This document shows, piece by piece, positions 10,281 to 20,748 of a DNA stretch of 64,000 nucleotides (its first letter is position 1; every line of letters begins with the position of its first letter). A program made the translations under genes and the position numbers. The notes below the pieces were generated by a model that was given only the letters and a program-made list of their open reading frames with translations, did no database searches and was not told where the DNA came from. The stretch is from NCBI RefSeq assembly GCF_030732225.1, contig NZ_CP132230.1:1788501-1852500 (forward strand), written 5' to 3'. Source of the stretch: Streptococcus iniae (GTDB lineage: Bacteria > Bacillota > Bacilli > Lactobacillales > Streptococcaceae).

Positions 10281-10307
10281 AAATCACTTAGGCAATCTAA
10301 GCGATTT
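10281..10307. terminator. Terminator of the CPBP protease gene
   Basis: Arms 10281-10291 and 10297-10307 pair with one mismatch around GCAAT, with T residues on both sides, just downstream of the CPBP stop. The stem carries AATCACTTAG, close to a second stem upstream of the same gene at 11087-11114. Confidence 0.65.
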
Positions 10308-10321
10308 TATTTCTATTAGTG

Positions 10322-11062
10322 TTAAGTTAGGAATTTAAAATATACCACAATAAGAACGTTACAAATAAAATGCACTAGCATGGGCACTTCCAAACGCCCT
10401 GATTTGTAATAAACATAACCAAATACACCACCATTTAAGATATATAAAAGAGAATGTATAGGACTGGTAGCATAGTGCATATTTCCAAAAATCAAAGCTT
10501 GGACAATAATCCCTACAATCGGCCATTTGGCAAAGCCAAACCTTTGAATAAGGCCACGCACAACCAATTCTTCCTCTAAAGACGGAATAACACCTAATGT
10601 AATAACCAAACGCCAGAAATCCGCATTTTTTATGGCCTCATTATGAGCTTGTTGGTTTTCAGAAAGACCAATCTGCGGGCCAAAATGATTTAGTAAATAA
10701 TCACCAAACTGTAAAGCTAAGACCAGTGCAATACCAATAAAAACCCATTTCATAATAGGACGATTATCTTTTTTGGGACCAAAAAAACGAGCCCCAAATA
10801 CATAAAAACTGCCAAATAACAGAAAAACACTAAACAATCCCATCATTATATTAGATAAGGGCTCTGTGTTTAAAAGGTCGATAAAGGCCTGACTATCTCT
10901 AGGAATATCTGGATTAAACCAAGAGGTAACTTGAAGTCCAAATTTCTCCATAAACATTGCAAGTCCTACAAACAGAATATACAACACAAGTACCTTCCAA
11001 ATTGGAAGAAAACCATTTTGGTCATTGATCCAGTCGATGTTCTTTTTAAAAATCGATTTCAT
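10322..11062 (-). CDS. CPBP family intramembrane glutamic protease
   Basis: A multi-spanning membrane protein of 246 residues in the Abi/CPBP family. The diagnostic motifs are present: EEELVVRGLIQRFG (EExxxR, near residue 162), FGNMHY (FxxxH, near 193) and HFICNVL (HxxxN/B, near 230). At least five further hydrophobic segments precede or surround them. Family members act as intramembrane proteases (Rce1-like) or in bacteriocin self-immunity; which applies here is not shown. AGAGGATTTT precedes the ATG. It is a single-gene unit with a stem in its leader at 11087-11114. Confidence 0.88.
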   Translation of the reverse strand: MKSIFKKNIDWINDQNGFLPIWKVLVLYILFVGLAMFMEKFGLQVTSWFNPDIPRDSQAFIDLLNTEPLSNIMMGLFSVFLLFGSFYVFGARFFGPKKDNRPIMKWVFIGIALVLALQFGDYLLNHFGPQIGLSENQQAHNEAIKNADFWRLVITLGVIPSLEEELVVRGLIQRFGFAKWPIVGIIVQALIFGNMHYATSPIHSLLYILNGGVFGYVYYKSGRLEVPMLVHFICNVLIVVYFKFLT

Positions 11063-11086
11063 AAAATCCTCTCTTTCACGATAAAA

Positions 11087-11114
11087 TCACTTAAGCATGA
11101 CAGTTTAAGTGATA
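11087..11114 (-). promoter_or_regulatory. Stem-loop in the leader of the CPBP gene
   Basis: ATCACTTAA (11087-11095) pairs perfectly with TTAAGTGAT (11106-11114) about 25 bases upstream of the CPBP start. It could be an operator palindrome or an RNA hairpin. The rest of the 11063-11458 gap holds a terminator at 11220-11251 and nothing else recognisable. Confidence 0.5.
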
Positions 11115-11219
11115 CTAATTTTAATTATTCAATATTATTATAAGCTATTACGCACCTTTGTATTAGCTCATTAGAACAATTATAACATAACTTTTGATTT
11201 TATTCAGCAAAGAGTTCTT

Positions 11220-11251
11220 AAAAAGCACCTTTATCACAAAAGATGCTTTTT
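11220..11251. terminator. Terminator of the dCMP deaminase gene
   Basis: Arms 11220-11232 and 11239-11251 pair (AAAAAGCA with TGCTTTTT at the base, one mismatch). It has runs of A and T at the ends and lies about 200 bases past the deaminase stop. Confidence 0.6.
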
Positions 11252-11458
11252 GACCACTTACTTGTCGCCTTTAATTATTAGTCATTTCCCCTTAGTAGCA
11301 ACACACTCTAACCAATAGGGGGTAACGTCATTTAGACCATTTAAACGCCATTTCTACACAAAGATAAAACACCACCACTTGACTAAGTCAAGAACGACCT
11401 GAGTTAATTTGTCACAACTCACACCGAAATAAGAGCACTAGCCAAGCTTTAAAGCCCA

Positions 11459-11911
11459 TTATTTTTCACCTAGAAGAATAACTGGAACATCATGTTGAAC
11501 ATAAGCAACCCCTTTTTTCTCCATTAGTTCAATAGCAAATGGGTGTGGGTTATAATTTGCTTTATAAGTGATTTTGGTTATCCCTGCTTGAAGTAAAGCC
11601 TTGGTACAATTAATACAAGGAAAATGCGTCACGTAAATTTCAGTTCCATCTGTTGAAATGCCTTCTTTTGCACATTGAATAAGTGCATTCATTTCCGCAT
11701 GAACCGTTCTAATACAATGGCCGTCTTCCATATAATGGCCTGCTTGATCACAATTATCCGTTGCTGACACACCACCATTATAACCTGTTGCGATAATACG
11801 GTTATCCTTGACTAATACAGCACCAACATAAGCTCTATCACAAGTTGAGCGTTTGGAAATCAGCTCTGCGTTAGCCATAAAATAATCTTGCCAAGATAAT
11901 CTCTGTTCCAT
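11459..11911 (-). CDS. comEB: Deoxycytidylate deaminase (ComEB-type)
   Basis: Converts dCMP to dUMP for thymidylate synthesis. The 150-residue product has both zinc motifs of the cytidine/deoxycytidylate deaminase family: [14 protein letters not shown] near residue 69 and [14 protein letters not shown] near residue 98. Gram-positive annotation often names it ComEB because of its place in the B. subtilis comE operon; here it is not beside comEA/EC. The gene lies about 20 bases downstream of the M24 peptidase gene and is probably co-transcribed with it. Confidence 0.93.
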   Translation of the reverse strand: MEQRLSWQDYFMANAELISKRSTCDRAYVGAVLVKDNRIIATGYNGGVSATDNCDQAGHYMEDGHCIRTVHAEMNALIQCAKEGISTDGTEIYVTHFPCINCTKALLQAGITKITYKANYNPHPFAIELMEKKGVAYVQHDVPVILLGEK

Positions 11912-11933
11912 CTCTTGCTCCTTATTTACCTTA

Positions 11934-13010
11934 TTAGCTTAAAACAATTAATTCTTTTGGGGCAAGTGTTAGTACTTGGCAACCCTCTTGTGTAATCACT
12001 AAATCATCCTCAATACGAACACCATAGAGATGATCTAGATAAATACCTGGTTCATCCGTCACAACCATTCCTGCTTGTAATTGGTCTTGCGTTTTAAGAA
12101 AAAATGGATTCTCGTGAATGTCTAGTCCAATGCCATGCCCAATACCATGTGTGAAGCACTCGCCATAACCTGCTTGACTAATAATATCTCTAGGAATCTT
12201 GTCAAAGTCGCTATATGTCATGCCAGCGCAGGCTTTTTCAATCAAAGCCTTATTGGCCTTTAAGACAATCTCATAAATCTCACCTTCTTGTTCTGTGACA
12301 TGTCCGATGTGAATGGTTCTGGTCATATCACTAACATAATGATTGTAATAGCAACCAAAATCCAAGGTTAAACTGTCTCCATTTTTAATGACTTTTTGGC
12401 TCGCTACTCCATGAGGCATAGCTGAGCGTTTGCCAGAAGCTGCAATGGTTTCAAAGGACACACCACTTGCACCATAGTGCCTCATTCTAAAATCTAAGAA
12501 ATTAGCAACATCAATTTCCCTTGTCTTTTCTGCTTTAATAAACTCCAAAACATCTATAAAGGCTTTATCTGAGATTTCACAGGCTTTTGAAATGGTCTCA
12601 ATTTCACTAGCGTCTTTAAGAAGTCGTAAGTCTTCTACAAAGCTATTTTGAACGTGCAAATCAACCCCCTCAAAGCTTTGTTCTAAACGTTGAAAGAAGG
12701 CATAGGTCATGTCATTTTCAAACCCAATAACGGACAGTTTGTCTGCTTTGGCGATTTTTGACACTTCTACAAGTGCTGTACGGCTTTCAATGATGTCAAA
12801 ATCAGTGATTGTTTCCTTAGCAATCAGCGTGTAACGCGAATCTGTGACAAAAACGCGTCTCGTCTTGCTAATAAAAAGTGTGGCTGCCGTTCCTGAAAAA
12901 CCTGTTAGATAATAAATATTGGTGAGATTGGTGATTAACATACCATCTAAATTGCGCTCATCTAACTGACGCAAAGCTTTTCTTAAGCGTTCTTGCAAGT
13001 AAACCGTCAT
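11934..13010 (-). CDS. pepP: M24 family Xaa-Pro peptidase
   Basis: A cytoplasmic dinuclear-metal peptidase that cleaves bonds next to proline. The N-terminal creatinase-like domain (about 1-125) contains [11 protein letters not shown]. The pita-bread catalytic domain has ligands in [35 protein letters not shown] and RIEDDLV. The 358-residue form starts at 13010, preceded by AAGGAG; an upstream in-frame ATG at 13028 lies before that site. Whether it is an aminopeptidase P or a prolidase (PepQ) cannot be decided by eye. Confidence 0.88.
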   Translation of the reverse strand: MTVYLQERLRKALRQLDERNLDGMLITNLTNIYYLTGFSGTAATLFISKTRRVFVTDSRYTLIAKETITDFDIIESRTALVEVSKIAKADKLSVIGFENDMTYAFFQRLEQSFEGVDLHVQNSFVEDLRLLKDASEIETISKACEISDKAFIDVLEFIKAEKTREIDVANFLDFRMRHYGASGVSFETIAASGKRSAMPHGVASQKVIKNGDSLTLDFGCYYNHYVSDMTRTIHIGHVTEQEGEIYEIVLKANKALIEKACAGMTYSDFDKIPRDIISQAGYGECFTHGIGHGIGLDIHENPFFLKTQDQLQAGMVVTDEPGIYLDHLYGVRIEDDLVITQEGCQVLTLAPKELIVLS

Positions 13011-13101
13011 AACATTCTCCTTGGTCATTAACTGTCTTTAGTTTACCATTATTTACAGCCTTTTAAAAGATAAAAAAGGAACTCAGATGAGTTCCAATTG
13101 C

Positions 13102-15924
13102 TTATAATTTTTCTTTTAGGTATTGTCCGGTATAACTTTCTGGGACCGCTGCGATTTCTTCTGGTGTGCCGGTGGCAATGATTTGTCCGCCGCCGATTCC
13201 CCCTTCTGGTCCTAAATCAATGATGTGGTCAGCTGATTTAATCACATCTAAGTTATGTTCAATAACTAAAACAGTGTTGCCATCATCAACAAAACGCTCT
13301 AAGACAGTAAGCAGCCGCGCAATGTCATCTGTATGTAAGCCAGTAGTTGGTTCATCAAGAATATAAAGGCTCTTACCAGTTGAACGTTTATGCAGTTCAC
13401 TGGCTAACTTCATCCGTTGTGCTTCTCCACCAGATAAAGTCGTTGCAGGTTGTCCAAGGGTGACATAACCTAGACCAACATCTTTAATGGTTTGAATCTT
13501 ACGTGCAATCTTAGGAATTGCCGCAAAGAACTCAACTGCATCATCAACTGTCATGTCTAAAATTTGAGCAATGTTTTTTTCCTTATAGTGAACTTCAAGT
13601 GTCTCAGAATTATACCTGTGACCATGACAGACTTCACATGGAACATAAACGTCTGGTAAAAAGTGCATCTCAATTTTGATAATACCATCACCAGAGCAAG
13701 CTTCACAACGCCCCCCTTTGACATTAAAGGAGAAGCGCCCTTTTTTATAACCACGAATTTTGGCTTCATTGGTCTGAGCAAACAGGTCCCTAATATCATC
13801 AAAAACACCCGTATAGGTTGCTGGGTTTGACCTTGGTGTGCGTCCTATCGGGCTTTGATCAATGTCAATAAGACGTTCAATATGCTCAATACCGGTTACT
13901 GTCTTGTGTTTACCTGGCTTTTCAGAATTACGATTTAGCTTTTGAGCTACTGCTTTTTTCAAAATGCTATTAATCAAGGTGGATTTCCCTGAACCAGATA
14001 CACCGGTAACGGCAATGAATTTTCCCAGTGGGAAACGAACATCTAGATTCTGTAAGTTGTTTTCACGGGCACCCTGTATTTCAATAAAACGACCATTTCC
14101 CACGCGACGTTCCAGCGGTAAGGGGATTGATTTTTTGCCAGACAAATACTGTCCTGTAATGGACTTTTTATTTTTAGCCACTTGTTTAGGAGTCCCCGAT
14201 GCAATGATCTGGCCACCAAATGCGCCTGCGCCCGGACCAACATCAATCAGCCAATCCGCCTGCATCATAGTATCTTCATCATGTTCAACAACAATCAAGG
14301 TATTGCCCAAATCTCGCATCTTTTTAAGGCTTTCAATGAGCCTGTCATTATCCCTTTGGTGCAAACCAATTGAAGGTTCATCAAGAATGTAGAGTACACC
14401 CGATAAATTAGAGCCAATTTGCGTTGCTAGTCGAATCCGTTGGCTCTCACCACCAGAAAGAGTCCCCGAAGAACGAGAGAGGGTCAAATAGTTGAGTCCA
14501 ACATTATTCAAGAATGTCAAGCGATCATGAATTTCTTTAAGAATGGGTTTAGCAATGGTTGCTTCATTTGGACTCAATGTTAAGTTTTCCAAATGGTTTA
14601 AATGATCAGAAATTGATAACTCTGATAATTGACCAATATGAGGCGCCTGTTCACCTCCTACATGAACACATAAAGCTTGGTCATTAAGGCGATAGCCATG
14701 ACAAGTGTTACATGTTAGCTCATTCATGTAGGTGCGCATAACATTTCGTGTGTAATCACTATTAGTTTCATGGTAGCGACGATTGATATTTGTAACAACA
14801 CCTTCAAAGACAATATCAATATTGCGTTCGCCGCCAAAATCATTGACATAATGAAAATGGAATTCTCGATCACCAGAACCATACAAGACCAACTGCTTCT
14901 CATCTTCTGACAAATCTTCATAAGGTTTATCCATATCCACACCAAAGGCCTCCATGGCCTGTTCTAACATGGATGGGTAATAATTAGATGAAATAGGATT
15001 CCAAGGTGCCAACGCCCCTTCTCTCAAACTTTTACTTGGATCTGGAATAACCAAGTCCATATCAACTTCCAACTTAATCCCTAAACCATCACAAGTTGAG
15101 CAAGACCCAAAAGGAGCATTAAATGAAAAAAGACGGGGTTCTAATTCCGGCACAGTAAAGCCACAAACCGGACAAGAATAATGTTCCGAAAAGAGCAACT
15201 CATTGCCATCCATAGTGTCAATGATTAAATAACCATCACCTAACCTTAAAGCAGCTTCAATGGAGTCAAAAAGACGACTTCTGATGCCATCTTTATTGAC
15301 CAAACGGTCAATTACCACTTCAATATCATGCATCTTGCTTTTTGATAATTCTGGGACTTCTGACACATCATAAATCTCACCGTCAACGCGAACACGAACA
15401 TAACCATCTTTTTGAATTTTTTCAAAAATGGTTTTTTGTTGCCCTTTTTTTCGGCGAACAATAGGAGCTAAAATTTGCATGCGACTACGTTCTGGCAAAT
15501 CCAAAACCTGCTCCACAATCTGCTCAACCGATGAGGCCGTAATAGCCCCATGACCATTAATACAGTAAGGCGTCCCAACACGAGCATAAAGCAACCTCAA
15601 ATAGTCGTTGATTTCTGTAACTGTCCCAACGGTCGAACGTGGATTTTTACTGGTTGTTTTTTGGTCTATAGAAATTGCTGGGCTAAGGCCATCAATAGAA
15701 TCCACATCAGGTTTTTCCATGTTCCCTAAAAATTGCCTTGCATAAGCAGAAAGACTCTCTACATAGCGCCGTTGCCCTTCGGCATAAATCGTATCGAAGG
15801 CCAGACTTGATTTTCCTGATCCTGACAACCCTGTCACAACAACTAACTTGTCGCGAGGAATCTCAACATCAATATTTTTTAAATTGTGAGCACGCGCTCC
15901 ACGAATAATAAGTTTATCTTGCAT
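13102..15924 (-). CDS. uvrA: Excinuclease ABC subunit A
   Basis: DNA-damage recognition subunit of nucleotide excision repair. The full-length 940-residue protein has two ABC modules: Walker A at [14 protein letters not shown] (about 31) and [14 protein letters not shown] (about 640), with signature [12 protein letters not shown] and [12 protein letters not shown]. It has two Cys4 zinc modules, CPVC...CSTC near 250 and CEAC...CEVC near 735. It is transcribed away from corA; the 240-base divergent region holds the promoters. Confidence 0.97.
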   Translation of the reverse strand: MQDKLIIRGARAHNLKNIDVEIPRDKLVVVTGLSGSGKSSLAFDTIYAEGQRRYVESLSAYARQFLGNMEKPDVDSIDGLSPAISIDQKTTSKNPRSTVGTVTEINDYLRLLYARVGTPYCINGHGAITASSVEQIVEQVLDLPERSRMQILAPIVRRKKGQQKTIFEKIQKDGYVRVRVDGEIYDVSEVPELSKSKMHDIEVVIDRLVNKDGIRSRLFDSIEAALRLGDGYLIIDTMDGNELLFSEHYSCPVCGFTVPELEPRLFSFNAPFGSCSTCDGLGIKLEVDMDLVIPDPSKSLREGALAPWNPISSNYYPSMLEQAMEAFGVDMDKPYEDLSEDEKQLVLYGSGDREFHFHYVNDFGGERNIDIVFEGVVTNINRRYHETNSDYTRNVMRTYMNELTCNTCHGYRLNDQALCVHVGGEQAPHIGQLSELSISDHLNHLENLTLSPNEATIAKPILKEIHDRLTFLNNVGLNYLTLSRSSGTLSGGESQRIRLATQIGSNLSGVLYILDEPSIGLHQRDNDRLIESLKKMRDLGNTLIVVEHDEDTMMQADWLIDVGPGAGAFGGQIIASGTPKQVAKNKKSITGQYLSGKKSIPLPLERRVGNGRFIEIQGARENNLQNLDVRFPLGKFIAVTGVSGSGKSTLINSILKKAVAQKLNRNSEKPGKHKTVTGIEHIERLIDIDQSPIGRTPRSNPATYTGVFDDIRDLFAQTNEAKIRGYKKGRFSFNVKGGRCEACSGDGIIKIEMHFLPDVYVPCEVCHGHRYNSETLEVHYKEKNIAQILDMTVDDAVEFFAAIPKIARKIQTIKDVGLGYVTLGQPATTLSGGEAQRMKLASELHKRSTGKSLYILDEPTTGLHTDDIARLLTVLERFVDDGNTVLVIEHNLDVIKSADHIIDLGPEGGIGGGQIIATGTPEEIAAVPESYTGQYLKEKL

Positions 15925-16020
15925 AATCTCTTTAAGTGTCTGTTTCCCTTTCGAATGACATTTCTTTTATTATAGCAAATTTTCTAATAATCAGTTGTCC
16001 CAAAGTTCGCCATTTTATAG

Positions 16021-16096
16021 TATAATAGTCTAGTATGTAATGAGACAGATAAGTGAATAATCTCAAAAGGGTTGAAAATAGCCATTTCACCCTTTT
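16021..16096 (+). promoter_or_regulatory. corA promoter and leader hairpin
   Basis: TATAAT at 16021-16026 is a good -10 for corA. It is followed in the leader by a 12-base-pair stem with one bulge (16065-16078 with 16085-16096). The stem ends in TTTT but lacks a long T run, so attenuation is possible rather than shown. Confidence 0.4.
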
Positions 16097-16162
16097 ACAA
16101 TGCGATTTAAATACTTTCTTTTCATCCAACACACGCAAATAAGGTCAAAAGGAGGGCTTGTC

Positions 16163-17107
16163 ATGAAACAAATGTTTCTTTCATCAGCAATTGAATTCAA
16201 AGAAATTGAAAGATTCGAGCCAGGGGCTTGGATAAAACTGGTAAACCCTTCCCAGGAAGAGTCAATGGAAGTTGCTGATCAGTTTAACATTGACGTCTCT
16301 GACTTACGCGCCCCTTTGGATATTGAAGAAACATCCCGTGTCGCTGTTGAAGATGACTACACACTCATTATTGTCGACGTTCCAACCTACGAGGAAAGAA
16401 ATAACAAAAGCTATTATGTGACGGTACCTTTGGGTATTATCGTGACCGAAAATGCCGTTATTACAACTTCCTTACACGATTTAACACTTTTTAATCATTT
16501 TCATGACCGCAGGGTTAAGAACTTCTTCACCTTTATGAAGACCCGTTTTGTCTTTCAACTGCTTTATCGTAACGCGGAGCTTTTTCTAACAGCCTTAAGA
16601 ACTATTGACCGTCAAAGCAATCGTTTGGAAGCGCAACTTGAAGCAGCAACTCGAAATGAAGAGCTAATTGACATGATGGAACTGGAAAAATCTATTGTCT
16701 ACCTGAAAGCCTCTTTGAAATTCAATGAACGCATTGTTAAAAAATTATCTAGCAGTACAAGTTCTCTTAAGAAATATATTGAAGACGAAGACTTACTGGA
16801 AGACACTCTGATTGAAACCCAACAGGCCATTGAGATGGCTGGCATTTATGAAAATGTCTTGAATGCCATGACAGAAACAACTGCCTCAATCATTAACAAC
16901 AATCAGAATACAATCATGAAAACCTTGGCCTTAATGACCATGGCTCTAGATATTCCTACTGTTATCTTTTCTGCCTATGGCATGAACTTTAAAAATAACA
17001 CCATGCCTTTCAATGGACACGATAATGCATTTTGGTTGATTGTTGCTTTTGCTGCAATAGGCTCGTCCGCAGTCGTTGTTTATTTCTTTAGAAAGAAATG
17101 GTTTTAA
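16163..17107 (+). CDS. corA: CorA family divalent cation transporter
   Basis: A 314-residue CorA/MIT channel for magnesium (possibly also cobalt or nickel). A soluble alpha/beta N-terminal domain and a long stalk helix rich in charged residues lead to two C-terminal membrane helices. The first ends in the signature AYGMNF (GMN near residue 275). An earlier ATG at 16100 is rejected because AAAAGGAGG stands nine bases before the ATG at 16163. No partner genes adjoin it. Confidence 0.93.
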   Translation: MKQMFLSSAIEFKEIERFEPGAWIKLVNPSQEESMEVADQFNIDVSDLRAPLDIEETSRVAVEDDYTLIIVDVPTYEERNNKSYYVTVPLGIIVTENAVITTSLHDLTLFNHFHDRRVKNFFTFMKTRFVFQLLYRNAELFLTALRTIDRQSNRLEAQLEAATRNEELIDMMELEKSIVYLKASLKFNERIVKKLSSSTSSLKKYIEDEDLLEDTLIETQQAIEMAGIYENVLNAMTETTASIINNNQNTIMKTLALMTMALDIPTVIFSAYGMNFKNNTMPFNGHDNAFWLIVAFAAIGSSAVVVYFFRKKWF

Positions 17108-17285
17108 TGGCGTATTTTTGATGCAACTAAAGCAACAGCGCCAGTACTTGTAACAGGTTGTAATAGTGTCTAAGATACCTGAACCAAGTTGTTTTTGTTT
17201 GACCATACCCATTTATCTGGTGATGTCATCACCCACTAGATAGAGGGACGAAACAATAGTATAATTGAAAAATAAAGGAGATATG

Positions 17286-17954
17286 ATGGATTTTCAAAAT
17301 CTTACTAAGAAAAACCAAGAATTTATTCACATTGCTACTAATCGTTTGATTGAAGACGGTAAATCTGATCAAGAGATTAAAGAGATTTTAGAGGAAACTG
17401 TCCCTACCATTCTTGAAAAACAAAGACAAGGTATTCCTGCTAGGTCTTTTCTTGGGGCTCCTACTGCTTGGGCTGCTTCTTTTTCTCCAAAAACTATTGG
17501 AAAAAACGGTAATAAAGCATTCAAAGAAAAAAATACCAATCCTTGGTTGATGTGGTTAGATACGTCACTACTCTTCATTGGAATGGTTTCTCTTCTTCAA
17601 GGAATGTTACTCTTTTACAATTCTAAAACTGCAGTATCTGGTTTAACAGCACTCTTGGCACTTGGTTTTGGTGGCGGTGCTTCTATGTATGCAACATACT
17701 ACTTTATTTACCGTCATGTCGGTAAAGCCAAAAGCCAACGTCCAAGTTGGTTTAAAATCATTGCTGCCTTAACACTTGTCATGCTTTCTTGGATTGGACT
17801 ATATACTGGTGCAGCTTTGCTACCACAAGCACTAAACCCACAATTACCAGCCTTTGCACTTGTTGTTCTAGGAGCAATTGCTTTTGGTAGTCGCTACCTC
17901 CTTCAACGAAAATACAATATTCAAAGTGCTATGTCTGCACAACAACACTCTTAA
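17286..17954 (+). CDS. DUF1129 family membrane protein
   Basis: A 222-residue protein. Residues 1-75 form a soluble, charged N-terminal segment (LTKKNQEFIHIATNRLIEDGKSDQEIKEIL). Four hydrophobic spans then occur at about 95-115, 120-145, 160-180 and 185-205. This matches the streptococcal DUF1129 family, whose function is unknown. GGAG five bases before the ATG at 17286 decides the start among three nearby ATGs. A strong terminator follows the stop. Confidence 0.8.
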   Translation: MDFQNLTKKNQEFIHIATNRLIEDGKSDQEIKEILEETVPTILEKQRQGIPARSFLGAPTAWAASFSPKTIGKNGNKAFKEKNTNPWLMWLDTSLLFIGMVSLLQGMLLFYNSKTAVSGLTALLALGFGGGASMYATYYFIYRHVGKAKSQRPSWFKIIAALTLVMLSWIGLYTGAALLPQALNPQLPAFALVVLGAIAFGSRYLLQRKYNIQSAMSAQQHS

Positions 17955-17980
17955 AAAGCTCGATTGTCTTCGAGCTTTTT
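17953..17980 (+). terminator. Terminator of the DUF1129 gene
   Basis: A perfect 11-base stem (17953-17963 with 17970-17980), a 6-base loop and a T5 tail overlap the stop codon. Confidence 0.85.
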
Positions 17981-17995
17981 CATTAGTCTATTTTC

Positions 17996-18047
17996 AAAAA
18001 GAATCACAGTAGCTTAAAACAAAATGTTTTCTACTGTGATTCTTTTT
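17996..18047. terminator. Bidirectional terminator at the end of the histidine-triad gene
   Basis: A perfect 17-base stem (17996-18012 with 18031-18047) has A5 and T5 at its base and an 18-base loop. On the minus strand it ends the histidine-triad transcript. Confidence 0.85.
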
Positions 18048-18081
18048 CCTTAGGAGGCTTTATTACGGTTTGTAGGCGATG

Positions 18082-20463
18082 CTATACTTCACCTTGATTG
18101 ATAATATCATAGGTAACCGTTTTTCCATTTGAAGTGAAGCTTATAGTTTTCGCTCCAAAGGACATTTGATCCATACCTACTCCATATTTTATTGATAAGT
18201 CTACAATACGCTTTTGAAGAAGGTCCTTAGTAAGCCCATATTGCTTTGCTAAGTTCTCTAATTTCATGTCATAGGGATCTTCTTCATCAACTTCTTCGTC
18301 ATCGACTTCATCAGCGTCTTCTTTGGGCTGTAATGGTTTTTCAGTGGCAGTCTCTGAAGCTTCTTCTGATTCATCCATATCCTCTTCGTCATCACCTTCT
18401 GCATCAATAGGTTTAGGAAGTGCATTACCTGTTCTCAACGTATAAATAATAGCGTCATTAACATTAACTTTACTTAACAAAACAGAAGGTTTATCTGGAA
18501 CACTAACAATATCACCAATAACCATCAGTTTTGTTCTTGGTACTTTATATTGACGTGCAATATAGTCCAGTTTCTCGTCATTTGGATTTTTAACTGCAAG
18601 GTCTTTTGAAAAATCAATCTCTTGATAATCTAAAGGAAGTTTAATACTATTGAGCGCCACTTTCTTAGTAGAACCATCTTTAGCATAAATAATCAAGTCT
18701 GGACCTGAGCGAATGATATCATTTGTTTGATAGTCTTGTTTTGCTTTTCCCATCTTCAACTGCATGATAATCGTCTTATAGTCATCAGCATCTTCAAATT
18801 TATCCACACTTAATTTGCTTGGAATGTCTTTTAATTCTGCTGTATGTGTATGATTGCCATGTGGAATAATCACCTTATCGCCGGTAATTTTAAAGTTATC
18901 CACAGGAACATTGTTTTGAAGAGAAAGGAATTGTAGTTTTTGAGCAATCTCTTCTTTAGTGAAATGGCCTTCATCAACCTTGACAATTTTACTATCTTTG
19001 GCATTAATAGCATCTTGAACTTGTTTGAGTTCACTATCTTCTAATTCACTATAAGGAATATAATGTTCATGCCCTTCATGATCTGCAATAATACCATCTT
19101 CATCGTAAGATTTAATGGAAGCTACTGAAAAAACATAGCCGTCATCTGTCGTATAGGTTTTACCATCATTGCCTTGTTTTGTTTTTTTAATAGAAGCATC
19201 TAAAAGATTGATTTTTTCAGCTGGTTTCTGAGGTTTTGTATCGATTGGCAATGGATTTGCTGGCTTCTCAGGTGTTTTGAGGCCTAATAATTGATCTGCT
19301 GTCGCCTTGTCCAACTGACTTTGACCTGATAAATGCATTCTAGCAAGATAAATCTCAAGTGGAGATAATTGATGTTCAGCTACCACATGCCAGTGATTGC
19401 CATGTGGAATAACATAGCCTCGGCTTGTTAATTTTGTCACTTGATTTGGATCAAAAACAAGACCATCACCTTCACGATGCCTCTTAGAATCTGGTTGCTC
19501 ATAAAGTTTCTTCAAAAGATAGTCATAAGAAACTTTATTTTTATCCAACTGGACATCCGGAATATTGGGGTGACTTGGGTAATCAATCGGATAATAAGGG
19601 GCTGGAAGTGGTGCGTTAGGGAGTGTTGGATAAGTCACCACTTTACCTGGCTGATTGCCATTTTGATTAGACCAAGTTCCACCAGTATTAACATGAATAG
19701 GACTTGTAGCTTTACCTGATTTAGATAACCAAACTGCCTGAGCAGCAGCTAGCTCACCTGCCGACAATTCTGATTTTGGAATATAGTGAAAATGGTTCCC
19801 ATGAGGGACAATATAGGCATCTCCTGTATCTTCAATAACATCATTAGGATTAAAGATATAACCATCATCAGTTGTATACCGCCCTTCTTTTTTGGCAGCA
19901 TTAATTTCTTGAACAGTGGCACCGCCATGAGCAGAGTAAGATTTCCCTTGTCTAGAAGCTTTAGCTTCCTTTGCTCCTTTTGCAGATTGTTCTGCAATTT
20001 GTTTTTTTGTTCTTAGGTTTGTTTTTTTACTACCCTCTTTTAAATAAAGGTAATAGTTCCCATCTACTTTAATAATATGCCCATCTTTGACATCATTAAC
20101 AATATCCGATTTTTTCAAGACATAGTTTGGATCTTTCATTAGCAGTTCTTCGCTAATTAAAGCATCGTATGGCACTTTCCCATTATAATAATGATAATGA
20201 TCACCATGGGAGGTCACATAACCTTTGTCTGAAATTTTAACAACGATTTGTTCAGCAGAAATCCCTTCTTCTCTACTAATATCATCTGGATTTTTTTCTG
20301 ATGATAGTTGTTTTTTATGCACCTTAGAAGGCTTACTAGCATCAATATAAGCAATGCTATTTGCATTAGCTTTTTCTGCTTGGTAACGTCCTAATTCATA
20401 ACCACATGCACTAAAAACCAAAGCAATAGCAGCACCTGCTCCAATAAGTTTTTTGTGTTTCAT
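18082..20463 (-). CDS. htpA: Histidine-triad surface lipoprotein (Pht/HtpA type)
   Basis: A 793-residue zinc-binding surface lipoprotein of the pneumococcal Pht / group A streptococcal HtpA family. The signal peptide ends in lipobox FSAC with Cys20. Five HxxHxH triads are visible: HGDHYHYY, HGNHFHYI, HGNHWHVV, HEGHEHYI and HGNHTHTA. An acidic Asp/Glu-rich stretch lies near residues 680-730. The ATG at 20463 follows GGAGGAC and gives the proper signal peptide, so the longer frame from 20493 is rejected. A consensus promoter overlapped by an AdcR-type operator lies upstream, which fits zinc repression. The laminin-binding lipoprotein gene often next to it is absent. Confidence 0.93.
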   Translation of the reverse strand: MKHKKLIGAGAAIALVFSACGYELGRYQAEKANANSIAYIDASKPSKVHKKQLSSEKNPDDISREEGISAEQIVVKISDKGYVTSHGDHYHYYNGKVPYDALISEELLMKDPNYVLKKSDIVNDVKDGHIIKVDGNYYLYLKEGSKKTNLRTKKQIAEQSAKGAKEAKASRQGKSYSAHGGATVQEINAAKKEGRYTTDDGYIFNPNDVIEDTGDAYIVPHGNHFHYIPKSELSAGELAAAQAVWLSKSGKATSPIHVNTGGTWSNQNGNQPGKVVTYPTLPNAPLPAPYYPIDYPSHPNIPDVQLDKNKVSYDYLLKKLYEQPDSKRHREGDGLVFDPNQVTKLTSRGYVIPHGNHWHVVAEHQLSPLEIYLARMHLSGQSQLDKATADQLLGLKTPEKPANPLPIDTKPQKPAEKINLLDASIKKTKQGNDGKTYTTDDGYVFSVASIKSYDEDGIIADHEGHEHYIPYSELEDSELKQVQDAINAKDSKIVKVDEGHFTKEEIAQKLQFLSLQNNVPVDNFKITGDKVIIPHGNHTHTAELKDIPSKLSVDKFEDADDYKTIIMQLKMGKAKQDYQTNDIIRSGPDLIIYAKDGSTKKVALNSIKLPLDYQEIDFSKDLAVKNPNDEKLDYIARQYKVPRTKLMVIGDIVSVPDKPSVLLSKVNVNDAIIYTLRTGNALPKPIDAEGDDEEDMDESEEASETATEKPLQPKEDADEVDDEEVDEEDPYDMKLENLAKQYGLTKDLLQKRIVDLSIKYGVGMDQMSFGAKTISFTSNGKTVTYDIINQGEV

Positions 20464-20635
20464 GTCCTCCTCCTTTTCTTTGCCCAAAGACAAAACAGCT
20501 AAACATTCTTCTTAACACTTGCCACCAATCCGTCACATAAACGAAACAGTAACTGCCCAGTTTAATTCCCTTTCACTGGCTTAAGATTCATTTTTAAGCT
20601 GGCTATCTTTTATTAAATGAAATCACTTTGTTAAA

Positions 20636-20657
20636 TATACTTAACCAGTTAAGTATA
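20636..20657. promoter_or_regulatory. AdcR-type zinc operator
   Basis: A perfect 10+2+10 palindrome contains TTAACCAGTTAA, an exact fit to the streptococcal AdcR consensus TTAACYRGTTAA. It overlaps the -10 of the htpA promoter, so zinc-loaded AdcR should block initiation. Confidence 0.88.
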
Positions 20658-20680
20658 AAACTGTGAAAAATTTTTGTCAA
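20652..20680 (-). promoter_or_regulatory. htpA promoter
   Basis: On the minus strand, TTGACA (20680-20675), a 17-base spacer and TATACT (20657-20652). The leader to the ATG is about 180 bases and contains no other gene. Confidence 0.85.
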
Positions 20681-20748
20681 GAAAAAAAAGTAAAAAGCTT
20701 TAATGATTTTCTAAAACCACATCAAAATTCTAACAATTCTTATTGTTT

